Positions 42,851 through 51,540 of a stretch of DNA of 64,000 nt are shown one piece after another (positions within the stretch are counted from its first letter, which is position 1; the number at the start of each line of letters is the position of its first letter). The stretch is from DATKJS01 sp050015275 (lineage in GTDB: Bacteria > Acidobacteriota > Aminicenantia > Aminicenantales > Saccharicenantaceae), in contig JBEKBS010000001.1 in assembly GCA_050015275.1 (NCBI GenBank), forward strand, positions 62,001 to 126,000, in the 5' to 3' direction. The translations under genes were made by a program, and so were the position numbers. The notes under the pieces are model-generated. The model was not told the origin of the DNA. It was given only the letters and a program-made list of their open reading frames with translations, and ran no database searches.

Positions 42851-45800
42851 TCAATAATCGACGGAAACCGAATTCTCGCCGAGCAGGTCTTCGATCTTCT
42901 TGAGCAGGTCCTCGGTCGGCGCGACCCTTTGGACCTCGGCGCTCCGGGCGACGACCTTATAGGAGTGGGGCGTCTCGAGCTCAAAATAGACGGGGCACTT
43001 TCCCTCGTGTGCGTCGAGGATCGCCTTGAGCTCGGCCAGGGTGGCTTCCTCGAGGCCCGGGAGGAAGATCCGGACGACGACCCTTTTCGCCTGGGTCTCG
43101 AAGGCGTCCGCCAGCGGCATGGCCTGGCTCATGCTGATCCGCCGGCTCTCGCCCTCGCCCAGGTACTTGCCCTTGACCAGGACGAGCTGGCCTTCCCGCA
43201 GATAGGCCCCATGCTTGCTGAAGGCTTCCGGGAAGGCCACGACCTCGATCCGGCCGGTCATGTCTTCGAGAACGAAGGTGGCCATGCGCTCGTCCTTCTT
43301 GGTCCGCAGCTGCTTGACCGTAGCGATGATCCCGGCCGCCCGGATCTCCTTGTCGAAGTCCCGCTCGTCATCGAGCTCGCCCAGGCTGTGGGAGACGAGC
43401 TTCGGAAGCCGGTCCTTGTACTGGGCCAGGGGGTGGCCCGTGATGTAAAAACCGAGAGAGTCCATCTCGTAGGAAAGGAAATGGGATTCGTCCCACTCGC
43501 TCATCTCCTGGACCTCCGGGGGGACGGGCGGATGCTCGAGCTCGCTGCCGCCGAAGAGGAGGTTCTGGCGGGCCACCTTGGCCTTCTGGATTTCGTGGCC
43601 GAACTCGATCATCCGGTCGAGCATGTGGAAGCACTGGGACCGCTTCCAGCCTAGGGAATCGAAGGCGCCCGCCTTGATCAGGCTCTCGACCGCCTTCCGG
43701 TTGAGGGCCTTCGAATCGTGGTCCTCAAATAGGCTGAACGGGGAGGTGAAGCCGCCGGCCTTCTTCCGGACGGCGAGCAGCTCCTCGACCGCCGCCTGGC
43801 CGACGTTCTTGACCGCCGCCAGGCCGAAGCGGATGCCCTCTCCCTCGACGGTGAAGGGGAAGTCGCTCTTGTTGATGTCGGGCGGCAGGACCTTGATCCC
43901 CATGTCGTGGCACTCGCCGATGTACTTGACGACCTGGGGCGTCGCCCCCCGCTCCGCTTCCGAGGTCAGGAGGGCCGCCAGAAAATGATACGGGTAATGG
44001 GCCTTGAGGTAGGCCGTCTGGTAGGCCAGGAGGGCGTAAGCGGCGCTGTGGGACTTGTTGAAGCCGTATTCGGCGAACTCCTTGATCTGCTCGAAGAGCT
44101 TGTCCGCCTTGGCCTGGCTGATCCCCTTTTTCTTGGCCCCCTGGACGAACTTCTGCTTCTGGGCCTTCATCGTCTCCTTGTCTTTTTTGCCCATGGCCTT
44201 GCGCAGGATGTCGGCCCCGGCCAGCGAGAACCCGGCCAGGTCGGTCGCGATCCGCATGACCTGCTCCTGATAGACGATGATCCCGCGCGTCTCCTTGAGG
44301 ACGGGCTCGAGCTCGGGGAACTCGTAGGCGATCCGTTCAGGATGGTTCTTGCGGTGGATGAACTCGTCGGTCATGCCGCTCTTCAGGGGCCCAGGCCGGT
44401 AGAGAGCATTGAGGGCGATGAGGTCGCGGAACTGCTCGGGCTTGAAGTTGCGGAGGAGGTCCTTCATCCCCGGGCTCTCGAACTGGAAGACTCCGTCCGT
44501 GTTACCGGCCTGGAAGACCTCGAACGTCCGGGCGTCGTCGAGGGGCAGGCTGTTGACGTCGATCTCGACGCCCGTGTCCTTCCGGATGAGGGCCCGGGCG
44601 TCGTTGATGACGGTCAGGTTCCGGAGGCCGAGGAGGTCCATCTTGAGGAGTCCGATGGCCTCGACGTCGCCCATCGCGAACTGGGTCGTGATCTCCCCCT
44701 TGACCGACTGATAGAGGGGCAGGAACTCGACCAGGGGCTTGGGCGTGATGACGATGCCCGCGGCATGGATCGAGGGGTGACGGACCTGTCCCTCGATCCC
44801 CTGGGCGATGGTCAGGAGCTGGGCGATCTTGGAGTTCTTGTCGCGGAGCTCGCGGAGCTCGGGGACGTTCTTCAGGGCCTCGGCGATCGTCGAGTCCGGG
44901 CCGAAGGGGATCATTTTCGCGATCCGGTCGACTTCGGGCAGGGGCACCTCGAGGACGCGGCCGACGTCGCGGATGGCCCCCCGGGCGGCCATGGTCCCGA
45001 AGGTGATGATCTGGCAGACGTTCTCCTGGCCGTATTTCCGGGTCACGTACTCGATCATCTCGCCGCGGCGGCGGCCGCAGAAGTCCATGTCGATGTCCGG
45101 CAGGCTGATCCTCTCGGGGTTAAGGAAGCGCTCGAAGAGCAGGTCGTACTCGAGGGGGTCGATCTCGGTGATCTCCAGGGCGTAGGCGAGGAGGCTGCCC
45201 GCGGCCGAGCCGCGGCCGGGCCCGACCGGGATCCCCTTTTCCCGGGCCGCCTTGAGCAGGTCCCAGACGATCAGGAAATAGCCCTCGAATCGCATCTGCT
45301 TGATGAGCTTGATCTCCCGCTTCAGCCGGTCTTCGTATTCTTCGTCGCTGTGGGCGTGCTCGCCGTTCGTCGTCCGGGCGGCCCGCTTCTCCGTCCTTTT
45401 CCGGAAGCCTTCCCAGGCGACCTCCTCGAAATACTCGCTCAGGGTCTTGCCTTCGGGCGGGGTGAAGTTCGGCAGGAAATACTGCCTGGAGGGGAACTCG
45501 AACTCGCAGCGGGCGGCGATCCGCCCCGTGTTCTGGATGGCCTCGGGACAGTCCCCGAAGAGGGCGGCCATCTCGGCCGCGGACTTGAAGTAGAACTGAT
45601 CGGACGAGAACTTGAGGCGGTCGGGGTCGGAGACCTTCCTGTTCGTCTGGATGCAGACGAGGACGTCCTGGCTCTGGGCGTCCTCACGGCGGGCGAAATG
45701 GACGTCGTTCGTGGCGACGAGCGGCAGGTCGAGCTTGCGGGCGAGGCCGACGAGCAGCGGGTTGACGGCTTTTTGCTCGGCGAGGCCGTGGTCTTGGAGC

Positions 45801-46330
45801 TCGATAAAGAAATCGCCCTTGGCGAAAATCGAGGCGTATTCCCGGGCGGCGTCTTCGGCCTTTTCGGCGAAGCCGCGGCTGAGCCAGGTGCTGATCTCGC
45901 CCTTGAGGCAGCTCGAGAGGCCGATGAGCCCCTCGGCATGGGCGGCCAGGAGCTCTCGGTCGATCCGGGGCCGGTAGTAAAAGCCCTCAAGGTAGCTCTG
46001 GGTCAGGAGCCGGCAGAGGTTTCTGTAGCCTTTCTCGTTCTTGATGAGCAGGATGAGGTGGAAATGGTGGATATCGTTCGCGGTGCCCGGCTTCTTCTCG
46101 AACCGGCTCCCAGGGGCGACATAGACTTCGCAGCCGAGGATGGGCTTGATTCCGCGGGCCTTGGCCTCCTTGAAGAACTGGACGGCGCCGAAGAGATTCC
46201 CGTGGTCGGTGATGGCGACGGCCGGCATGTTGTTCGCGTAGGCGGCCTCGACGAGGTGCGCCACCTTCAGGCAGCCGTCGAGGATGCTGTACTCGGAGTG
46301 ATTGTGAAGGTGGACGAACGTTGGTTCCAT
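42851..46330 (-). CDS. dnaE: DNA polymerase III alpha subunit
   Basis: 1159-residue replicative polymerase. PHP domain at the N-terminus (FVHLHNHSEYSILDGCLKVA), palm with the catalytic aspartates in SLPDIDMDFCGRRRGEMIEY near residue 405, GRGSAAGSLLAYALEITEID, fingers with helix-hairpin-helix, and a C-terminal OB fold (near residue 1000, AAGIIATVKQLRTKKDERMA). Length is normal for DnaE1. The PHP metal residues look mostly present. No neighbour belongs to the replisome. ATG 46330 follows a purine-rich GGGAAAGGGAAG. Confidence 0.96.
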   Translation of the reverse strand: MEPTFVHLHNHSEYSILDGCLKVAHLVEAAYANNMPAVAITDHGNLFGAVQFFKEAKARGIKPILGCEVYVAPGSRFEKKPGTANDIHHFHLILLIKNEKGYRNLCRLLTQSYLEGFYYRPRIDRELLAAHAEGLIGLSSCLKGEISTWLSRGFAEKAEDAAREYASIFAKGDFFIELQDHGLAEQKAVNPLLVGLARKLDLPLVATNDVHFARREDAQSQDVLVCIQTNRKVSDPDRLKFSSDQFYFKSAAEMAALFGDCPEAIQNTGRIAARCEFEFPSRQYFLPNFTPPEGKTLSEYFEEVAWEGFRKRTEKRAARTTNGEHAHSDEEYEDRLKREIKLIKQMRFEGYFLIVWDLLKAAREKGIPVGPGRGSAAGSLLAYALEITEIDPLEYDLLFERFLNPERISLPDIDMDFCGRRRGEMIEYVTRKYGQENVCQIITFGTMAARGAIRDVGRVLEVPLPEVDRIAKMIPFGPDSTIAEALKNVPELRELRDKNSKIAQLLTIAQGIEGQVRHPSIHAAGIVITPKPLVEFLPLYQSVKGEITTQFAMGDVEAIGLLKMDLLGLRNLTVINDARALIRKDTGVEIDVNSLPLDDARTFEVFQAGNTDGVFQFESPGMKDLLRNFKPEQFRDLIALNALYRPGPLKSGMTDEFIHRKNHPERIAYEFPELEPVLKETRGIIVYQEQVMRIATDLAGFSLAGADILRKAMGKKDKETMKAQKQKFVQGAKKKGISQAKADKLFEQIKEFAEYGFNKSHSAAYALLAYQTAYLKAHYPYHFLAALLTSEAERGATPQVVKYIGECHDMGIKVLPPDINKSDFPFTVEGEGIRFGLAAVKNVGQAAVEELLAVRKKAGGFTSPFSLFEDHDSKALNRKAVESLIKAGAFDSLGWKRSQCFHMLDRMIEFGHEIQKAKVARQNLLFGGSELEHPPVPPEVQEMSEWDESHFLSYEMDSLGFYITGHPLAQYKDRLPKLVSHSLGELDDERDFDKEIRAAGIIATVKQLRTKKDERMATFVLEDMTGRIEVVAFPEAFSKHGAYLREGQLVLVKGKYLGEGESRRISMSQAMPLADAFETQAKRVVVRIFLPGLEEATLAELKAILDAHEGKCPVYFELETPHSYKVVARSAEVQRVAPTEDLLKKIEDLLGENSVSVDY

Positions 46331-46387
46331 TCTTCCCTTTCCCTATCCCGATAAAAGTGTTTCTCGGGGCTCAGAGCGAACGGCGGG

Positions 46388-47920
46388 CTATTCCCATTCG
46401 ATCGTCCCGGGCGGCTTGGTCGTGATGTCGTAGACGACCCGGTTGACGCCCTTGACCTCGTTGACGATGCGCGTCGAGATCCTGGCGAGGAGCCGGGGCG
46501 CGGCGGGGTACCAGTTGGCCGTCATCCCGTCCGTGCTCTGGACGAGCCGGACGGCGACGACGCGCTGGTAGGTCCGCTGATCGCCCATGACGCCCACGGA
46601 CCGGACCGGGAGCAGGACGGCGAAGGCCTGCCACAGCTTATTGTAGAGTCCGGCCCGCCGGACCTCCTCGACGACGACGTCATCGGCCGCGCGCAGAATA
46701 TCGAGGCTTTCGCGGTTAATCTCACCGATGACCCGAACCGCTAGTCCCGGCCCGGGGAAGGGGTGCTGGTGGATGAATTCCCTGTCCACCCCGAGCTCCA
46801 GGGCCAGGGCCCGGACCTCGTCCTTGAAGAGCTCGCGGAGGGGCTCGATGAGCTTGAACCTGAGGCCCTTCGGCAGGCCACCCACGTTGTGGTGGGACTT
46901 GATCACCGAAGACGGCCCCTTGACCGGGTTCGACTCGATGACGTCCGGGTAGATCGTTCCCTGGGCCAGGAACTGGGCCCCGCCGATCCGCGTCGCCTCC
47001 CGCTCGAAGAGATGGATGAAGAGCCCGCCGATCGTCTTCCGCTTTTTTTCCGGGGACGCGATCCCGCGGAGCTTTCCGAGGAACAGGTCCGAGGCGTCGA
47101 TGCCGATGACTTTGAGGGCGAATTTCCTTCGGAAGGCCTCCATGAGCGCTTCGTACTGGCCCTTGCGGAGCAGGCCGTTATCGATGAAGATGCAGACGAG
47201 CTGGCTCTTGATGGCCTTGTGGATGATGAGCGACGTGACGAGGGAATCGACGCCGCCGCTCAGGCCGCAGATGACTTTTTTCGTCCCCACCCTTTCCCGG
47301 ATCTCGGCGACTTTCCGCTCGATGAAGGAGGAGATGTTCCAGTCGGCCTCGAGCCCGGCCAGGTTGAAGAGGAAGTTGGCCAGGATCTTCTGGCCTTCTT
47401 TCGTGTGAATGACCTCCGGGTGGAACTGGACACCGTAGAATTTCCGGCCCGGATTCTCGATCGCGGCCGCCTGAGTGTTGGCCGTGCTGCCGGTGATGAC
47501 GAACCCGGGGGGGACTCTCTCCAGGCGGTCGCCGTGGCTCATCCAGACCTGCTCCTTGTCCTTGACCTTGGCCAGGAGGCCGGAGCGGTCGATGACACGG
47601 AGGGAGGCAAACCCGTACTCGCGCATTTTCGACGGGATGACCTCGCCGCCGAGGAAATAGGCCATCAGCTGGACGCCGTAGCAGATCCCCAGGACGGGGA
47701 CGCCCAGGTCGAAAATCCCTTTCGGCGGATGCGGAGCCCCCTTTTCGTAAACGCTCTGAGGCCCGCCGGAGAGGACGAGGGCGGAGGGTCCGAAGGAGCG
47801 GATCTTCGCGAGCGGTGTCGAGAACGGCAGGATCTCGGAGTAGACGCCGAGCTCGCGGACCTTGCGGGCGATGAGCTGAGTGTATTGGGACCCGAAATCG
47901 AGGATGAGGACCTTGTGCAT
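46388..47920 (-). CDS. guaA: GMP synthase (glutamine-hydrolysing)
   Basis: 510 residues: class I glutamine amidotransferase (LILDFGSQYTQLIARKVREL, nucleophile in GICYGVQLMAYFLGGE near residue 80, HGD and VQFHPEV later), ATP pyrophosphatase domain with SGGVDSLVTSLIIHKA near residue 220, and the dimerisation domain ending VYDITTKPPGTIEWE. It converts XMP to GMP. ATG 47920 is set by MHKVLILDFGSQ. There is no Shine-Dalgarno, and the promoter places transcription start on the A of the ATG. Confidence 0.97.
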   Translation of the reverse strand: MHKVLILDFGSQYTQLIARKVRELGVYSEILPFSTPLAKIRSFGPSALVLSGGPQSVYEKGAPHPPKGIFDLGVPVLGICYGVQLMAYFLGGEVIPSKMREYGFASLRVIDRSGLLAKVKDKEQVWMSHGDRLERVPPGFVITGSTANTQAAAIENPGRKFYGVQFHPEVIHTKEGQKILANFLFNLAGLEADWNISSFIERKVAEIRERVGTKKVICGLSGGVDSLVTSLIIHKAIKSQLVCIFIDNGLLRKGQYEALMEAFRRKFALKVIGIDASDLFLGKLRGIASPEKKRKTIGGLFIHLFEREATRIGGAQFLAQGTIYPDVIESNPVKGPSSVIKSHHNVGGLPKGLRFKLIEPLRELFKDEVRALALELGVDREFIHQHPFPGPGLAVRVIGEINRESLDILRAADDVVVEEVRRAGLYNKLWQAFAVLLPVRSVGVMGDQRTYQRVVAVRLVQSTDGMTANWYPAAPRLLARISTRIVNEVKGVNRVVYDITTKPPGTIEWE

Positions 47921-47926
47921 GGAGAG

Positions 47927-47955
47927 ATTTTAACAGAGCGGCGGGGGCAATTCAA
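47927..47955 (-). promoter_or_regulatory. guaA promoter giving a leaderless transcript
   Basis: Minus strand TTGAAT (47955-47950), 17-bp spacer, TAAAAT (47932-47927), then exactly six bases to ATG 47920. With the usual distance the start point is the first base of the start codon. Confidence 0.65.
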
Positions 47956-47998
47956 ATTTGTGGTAAACTAGGGAGGGATTTCCGCAGGAGTCATCATC

Positions 47999-49201
47999 AT
48001 GGAATGGGAAGAACTGGCCAAAGAACTGAGCCAGACGACCGACTCGAAGATCGTGTTGCTCGTCATGGACGGCGTGGGGGGCCTGCCGGTCAACGGCCGG
48101 ACGGAGCTCGAGGCGGCCCGCAAGCCGAACCTTGACGGGCTGGCGAAACAGGGCGTTTGCGGCCTCTCAGACCCCGTGTTCATGGGGATCACGCCGGGGA
48201 GCGGCCCGGCCCACCTGGCCCTTTTCGGTTATGACCCCCTCAAGTATCAGCTCGGCCGGGGCATTCTTGAAGCCCTGGGGTCGGGGGTCGAGGTCGGCCG
48301 GAACGACCTCGTGGCCAGGGGGAATTTCGCGACGCTCAAGGCCGGGCTCATCGCCGACCGGCGGGCGGGCCGCATCCCGACAGAAGAGAACGTCCGGATC
48401 TGCGCCTACCTCAACGCTCATCTCCCCAAGCGGGACGGAGTCAAGGCCGAGGTCTTCCCGGGAAAAGAGCACAGGTTCGTGGCCCGTTTCACGGCCGAGG
48501 CCCTCTCCGACGCCCTGACCGACGCCGACCCCCAGAAGGAGGGGAAACCGCGCCTGCCGGCAACCCCGGTCGTGCCCGAGGCGGCCAAGGCGGCGGCCTT
48601 CGTCAACCGCTTCCTCGACGACCTGACCGATACTCTCAAGGGACAGGCCAAGGCGAACACGGCCCTCCTCCGGGGCTTCTCCAAGTTCCCGTCCATCCCG
48701 ACGATGCAGGAGCTGTTCAGCATCCGGCCCGCGGCGATCGCCAATTATCCGATGTACAAAGGCCTGGCCAAGCTCCTCGGCATGGCGGTCCTGGACGTCG
48801 GAGGGGAAACGGCCGATCTCTTCGACGCGTTGGAAAAAAGGTACACCGACTACGATTTCTTTTATGTCCATTACAAAAAGACGGATTCGGCCGGCGAGGA
48901 CGGCAAGTTCGACGCCAAGGTCGCGGCCATCGAGGCCCTGGACGCGTTCATCCCGCGCCTCGTCGCCCTCAACCCGGATGTCCTCGTCGTGACCTCGGAC
49001 CACTCGACGCCGGCGCTTCTCAGCGGCCATTCCTGGCATCCGAACCCGTTCGTCCTCGTCTCCAAAACGGCAGGCGTCGATGATGTCGCGGAATTCACGG
49101 AACGGGCCTGCGGCCGTGGCCTCCTCGGCCGCTTCCGGGCGCTTTACGCCATGCCGCTCATGCTGGCCCACGCCCTCAAGCTCAAGAAATACGGGGCGTA
49201 G
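47999..49201 (+). CDS. apgM: 2,3-bisphosphoglycerate-independent phosphoglycerate mutase, archaeal type
   Basis: 400-residue alkaline-phosphatase-fold enzyme interconverting 3- and 2-phosphoglycerate. MDGVGGLPVNGRTELEAARK near residue 22, PNLDGLAKQGVCGLSDPVFM, GITPGSGPAHLALFGYDPLK with the catalytic Ser near residue 68, GVEVGRNDLVARGNF, and DSAGEDGKFDAKVAAIEALD then VVTSDHSTPALLSGHSWHP for the metals. The archaeal ApgM family is about 400 residues, against about 510 for bacterial GpmI. GCAGGAG lies eight bases before ATG 47999. Divergent from guaA; the 78-bp gap carries both promoters. Confidence 0.93.
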   Translation: MEWEELAKELSQTTDSKIVLLVMDGVGGLPVNGRTELEAARKPNLDGLAKQGVCGLSDPVFMGITPGSGPAHLALFGYDPLKYQLGRGILEALGSGVEVGRNDLVARGNFATLKAGLIADRRAGRIPTEENVRICAYLNAHLPKRDGVKAEVFPGKEHRFVARFTAEALSDALTDADPQKEGKPRLPATPVVPEAAKAAAFVNRFLDDLTDTLKGQAKANTALLRGFSKFPSIPTMQELFSIRPAAIANYPMYKGLAKLLGMAVLDVGGETADLFDALEKRYTDYDFFYVHYKKTDSAGEDGKFDAKVAAIEALDAFIPRLVALNPDVLVVTSDHSTPALLSGHSWHPNPFVLVSKTAGVDDVAEFTERACGRGLLGRFRALYAMPLMLAHALKLKKYGA

Positions 49202-49219
49202 GCCGATCGGCATCTAAAT

Positions 49220-49309
49220 TGGGGACACAATACTAATTTCCGAATTTCAGATTGTGCTTATTCCCAGAATGCGCGGCCGTTTAATTCGGAAATTAGTATT
49301 GTGTCCCCA
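49220..49309. repeat. 90-bp element with 27-bp perfect inverted arms (REP/MITE-like)
   Basis: The left arm at 49220-49246 starts TGGGGACACAATACTAATTT; its exact complement fills 49283-49309, around a 36-base centre. It is AT-richer than the surroundings. Palindromes carrying the TTGTGTCCCC end are often found with REP-associated Y1 transposases, so a non-autonomous element moved in trans is the best guess. It lies between apgM and amiC and could also act as an RNA hairpin at the end of apgM transcripts. Confidence 0.85.
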
Positions 49310-49372
49310 TGATTGGTGCATCCCGATTATTGTGTTATGGGCCGTGACAGGGCCTACGCTTGGCGGCCCGAT

Positions 49373-49402
49373 GTGGACAACGTCCGGCAAGTCGGCTAAA
49401 AT
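49373..49402 (+). promoter_or_regulatory. Predicted amiC promoter, near-leaderless
   Basis: TGGACA (49373-49378), 18-bp spacer, TAAAAT (49397-49402), nine bases before the TTG start at 49412. No Shine-Dalgarno in between. Confidence 0.4.
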
Positions 49403-49411
49403 TGAAACGGA

Positions 49412-50635
49412 TTGAATTGCCCAAATAATCGTCCGTTTGTCCTTCTCCTGCTCGCGGCCTCCATTCTCTCTCTTGGAGCGAAACCCCAGCCGGATAACCG
49501 CACCGAGATCGTCAACCTCCGCTACTACACCCACCCGGCCTTCACCCGGATCGTCCTCGACATCGGGAGGCTTCGCGAATACACATCGGGCGAGCTCCAG
49601 CAGCCGGGCCGGATCTATCTCGACGTCCTTCAGGCCAAGCTCAACCCCATCCTGGATGGGCAGTCCTTCCCGGTCAAGACAGATTACCTGAGCCAGATCG
49701 TTGTTTTCCAGAAGACGCCGACGACGGCCCGTGTCGTTGTCGACGTCGATTTCCCCAGGGTCAGGTCCTACCGGGCCTACCATCTTTTCGACCCGTTCCG
49801 CATCGTGATCGACATCTACCCCAGGCAGGCCCCCGAAGCGCCCGGAGCAAGAACCCAGCCCGGGCCGGGCACCGAAGGCCATCCGCCGGCCGGCCAGCCC
49901 GTCAAGCCGCCCGAACCCCTGCCGTCGGGCTATTCCATGGCCCGCCAGCTCGGGCTCGGGGTCAGGACGATCGTTCTCGACCCCGGCCACGGCGGTAGCG
50001 ACCCCGGCTGCATCGGCCAGAGCGGCCTCCAGGAGAAGGCCATCACCCTGGACGTTTCCCTGGCCCTGAAAAAGATGCTCGTCGAGAGGGCCGGCCTGAA
50101 CGTCATCCTGGCCCGGGAGTCCGATATCATGGTTCCCCTCGAGAGCCGGACGGTCATCGCCAACCAGAAGCGGGCCGACCTCTTCGTCTCCATCCACGTC
50201 AACGCCCATCGCGACCGGAGGCGGGAGGGGGTCGAGACCTTCTTCCTGAATTTCAGCCCGGACCCGGCCGTCGTCGAGCTGGCGGCCCAGGAGAACGCCA
50301 CCTCCACCAAGAACCTCGGCCAGATGAAGGACATCATCCTGAAGATCGCCAAGAATAGCAAGGTCGACGAGTCGCGGGACCTGGCCGAAAGGATCCAGAA
50401 AAATCTGCTGCAGGCCCTGTCCGTGGCCAACCCCAAGATCAAGGACCTGGGTGTCCGGGGCGCCCCGTTCTGGGTCCTCATCGGCAGCGAAATGCCCTCC
50501 GTGCTCGTCGAGATCTCGCATCTCAGCAACGCTGCGGAGGAGGCCAGGCTCAAGACCGCAAGGTACCGGGAGCTCGCTGTCCTGGGCATCTACAACGGGA
50601 TCATGGAGTATATCCGTTCGCTCGGGAAAGGATGA
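49412..50635 (+). CDS. N-acetylmuramoyl-L-alanine amidase with AMIN domain
   Basis: 407 residues: signal peptide (about 1-22, FVLLLLAASILSLGAK), AMIN domain (about 28-130, YYTHPAFTRIVLDIGRLREY), Pro-rich linker (about 140-170), and Amidase_3 catalytic domain with zinc ligands in IVLDPGHGGSDPGCIG near residue 190, SIHVNAHRDRR near residue 260 and a late Glu in SVLVEISHLSN. AmiC-type enzymes split septal murein in the periplasm; the AMIN domain directs them to the division site. The start TTG 49412 is uncertain: no other good start precedes the signal peptide, and no Shine-Dalgarno is visible. Confidence 0.9.
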   Translation: MNCPNNRPFVLLLLAASILSLGAKPQPDNRTEIVNLRYYTHPAFTRIVLDIGRLREYTSGELQQPGRIYLDVLQAKLNPILDGQSFPVKTDYLSQIVVFQKTPTTARVVVDVDFPRVRSYRAYHLFDPFRIVIDIYPRQAPEAPGARTQPGPGTEGHPPAGQPVKPPEPLPSGYSMARQLGLGVRTIVLDPGHGGSDPGCIGQSGLQEKAITLDVSLALKKMLVERAGLNVILARESDIMVPLESRTVIANQKRADLFVSIHVNAHRDRRREGVETFFLNFSPDPAVVELAAQENATSTKNLGQMKDIILKIAKNSKVDESRDLAERIQKNLLQALSVANPKIKDLGVRGAPFWVLIGSEMPSVLVEISHLSNAAEEARLKTARYRELAVLGIYNGIMEYIRSLGKG

Positions 50636-50640
50636 TAGGA

Positions 50641-51540
50641 ATGAAGAGAAGGAATTTCCTCAGGGACCTGGCCGTCGGAGGCACCGTCCTCCCGTGGGGA
50701 GCCCGGGTTTTCGGCGGCCCGGCCGTCGCCCCCGCCCAGACGCCCCAGCTCGCCGTGGTCGAAGGCGAATCGCCCTACCTGATCACGAAGGAAGCCGTCG
50801 CCGCCCTGGGCGGCATGAAGCGCTTCATCGCCAGGGGCGACAAGGTCATCATCAAGCCCAACATCGGCTGGGACCGGGTCCCGGAGATGGCCGCCTGCAC
50901 CAATCCCGAGGTCGTCAAGGCCCTGGTCGAGCTCGTCCGTGACGCGGGCGCCAGGAGCGTCACCGTCATCGACAACACGACGAACGAGGCCAAGCGCTGC
51001 TACGTCCGCTCCGGCATCCTCGATGCCGCCAGGGCGGCGGGCGCGTCCGTGCCCTTCGCCGACGAGAGCCGTGTGAAAAGGGTGGCCCTCAAGGGAGAGT
51101 GGCTCAAGGAGTGGGACATCCTGATGGACGTCCTCGAGGCCGACAAGATCATCAACGTCCCCATCGCCAAGCACCACTCTCTCTGCCGCCTGACCATGGG
51201 CATGAAGAACTGGCTCGGGGCCATCGGCGGCGCCCGCAACCAGCTTCACCAGAAGCTCGACCAGGCCATGGTCGACCTCACGGCGTTCTTCAAGCCGGCC
51301 CTGACCGTCCTCGACGCTTACCGGATCCTCGTCCGGAACGGCCCTCAGGGGGGGCGGGTCTCGGACACGAAGCTCGTCAAGACGGTCGTGGCGGGCACGG
51401 ACCCCGTGGCCGTGGACGCCATGGGCGCAACCTTCTTCGAAATCAGGCCCCAGGAGCTCCTCTACCTGAAGCTGGCCCAGGAGCGCGGCCTAGGGAAATT
51501 CGAGTTGGAGAAAGTCCGCGTTGAAAAAAGAAAGATCTAG
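50641..51540 (+). CDS. DUF362 domain protein, Tat-exported
   Basis: 299 residues. The N-terminus MKRRNFLRDLAVGGTVLPWG is a twin-arginine signal. DUF362 motifs follow: VIIKPNIGWDRVPEMAACTN near residue 72, VIDNTTNEAKRCYVRSGI, INVPIAKHHSLCRLTMGMKN near residue 172 and LVKTVVAGTDPVAVDAMGA near residue 245. DUF362 proteins often sit beside ferredoxins; function is unproven. ATG 50641 is eight bases after AAAGGA, and an ATG at 50632 overlapping the amidase stop is the alternative. It overlaps the polyferredoxin gene by 20 bases, so the two surely act together. Confidence 0.85.
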   Translation: MKRRNFLRDLAVGGTVLPWGARVFGGPAVAPAQTPQLAVVEGESPYLITKEAVAALGGMKRFIARGDKVIIKPNIGWDRVPEMAACTNPEVVKALVELVRDAGARSVTVIDNTTNEAKRCYVRSGILDAARAAGASVPFADESRVKRVALKGEWLKEWDILMDVLEADKIINVPIAKHHSLCRLTMGMKNWLGAIGGARNQLHQKLDQAMVDLTAFFKPALTVLDAYRILVRNGPQGGRVSDTKLVKTVVAGTDPVAVDAMGATFFEIRPQELLYLKLAQERGLGKFELEKVRVEKRKI

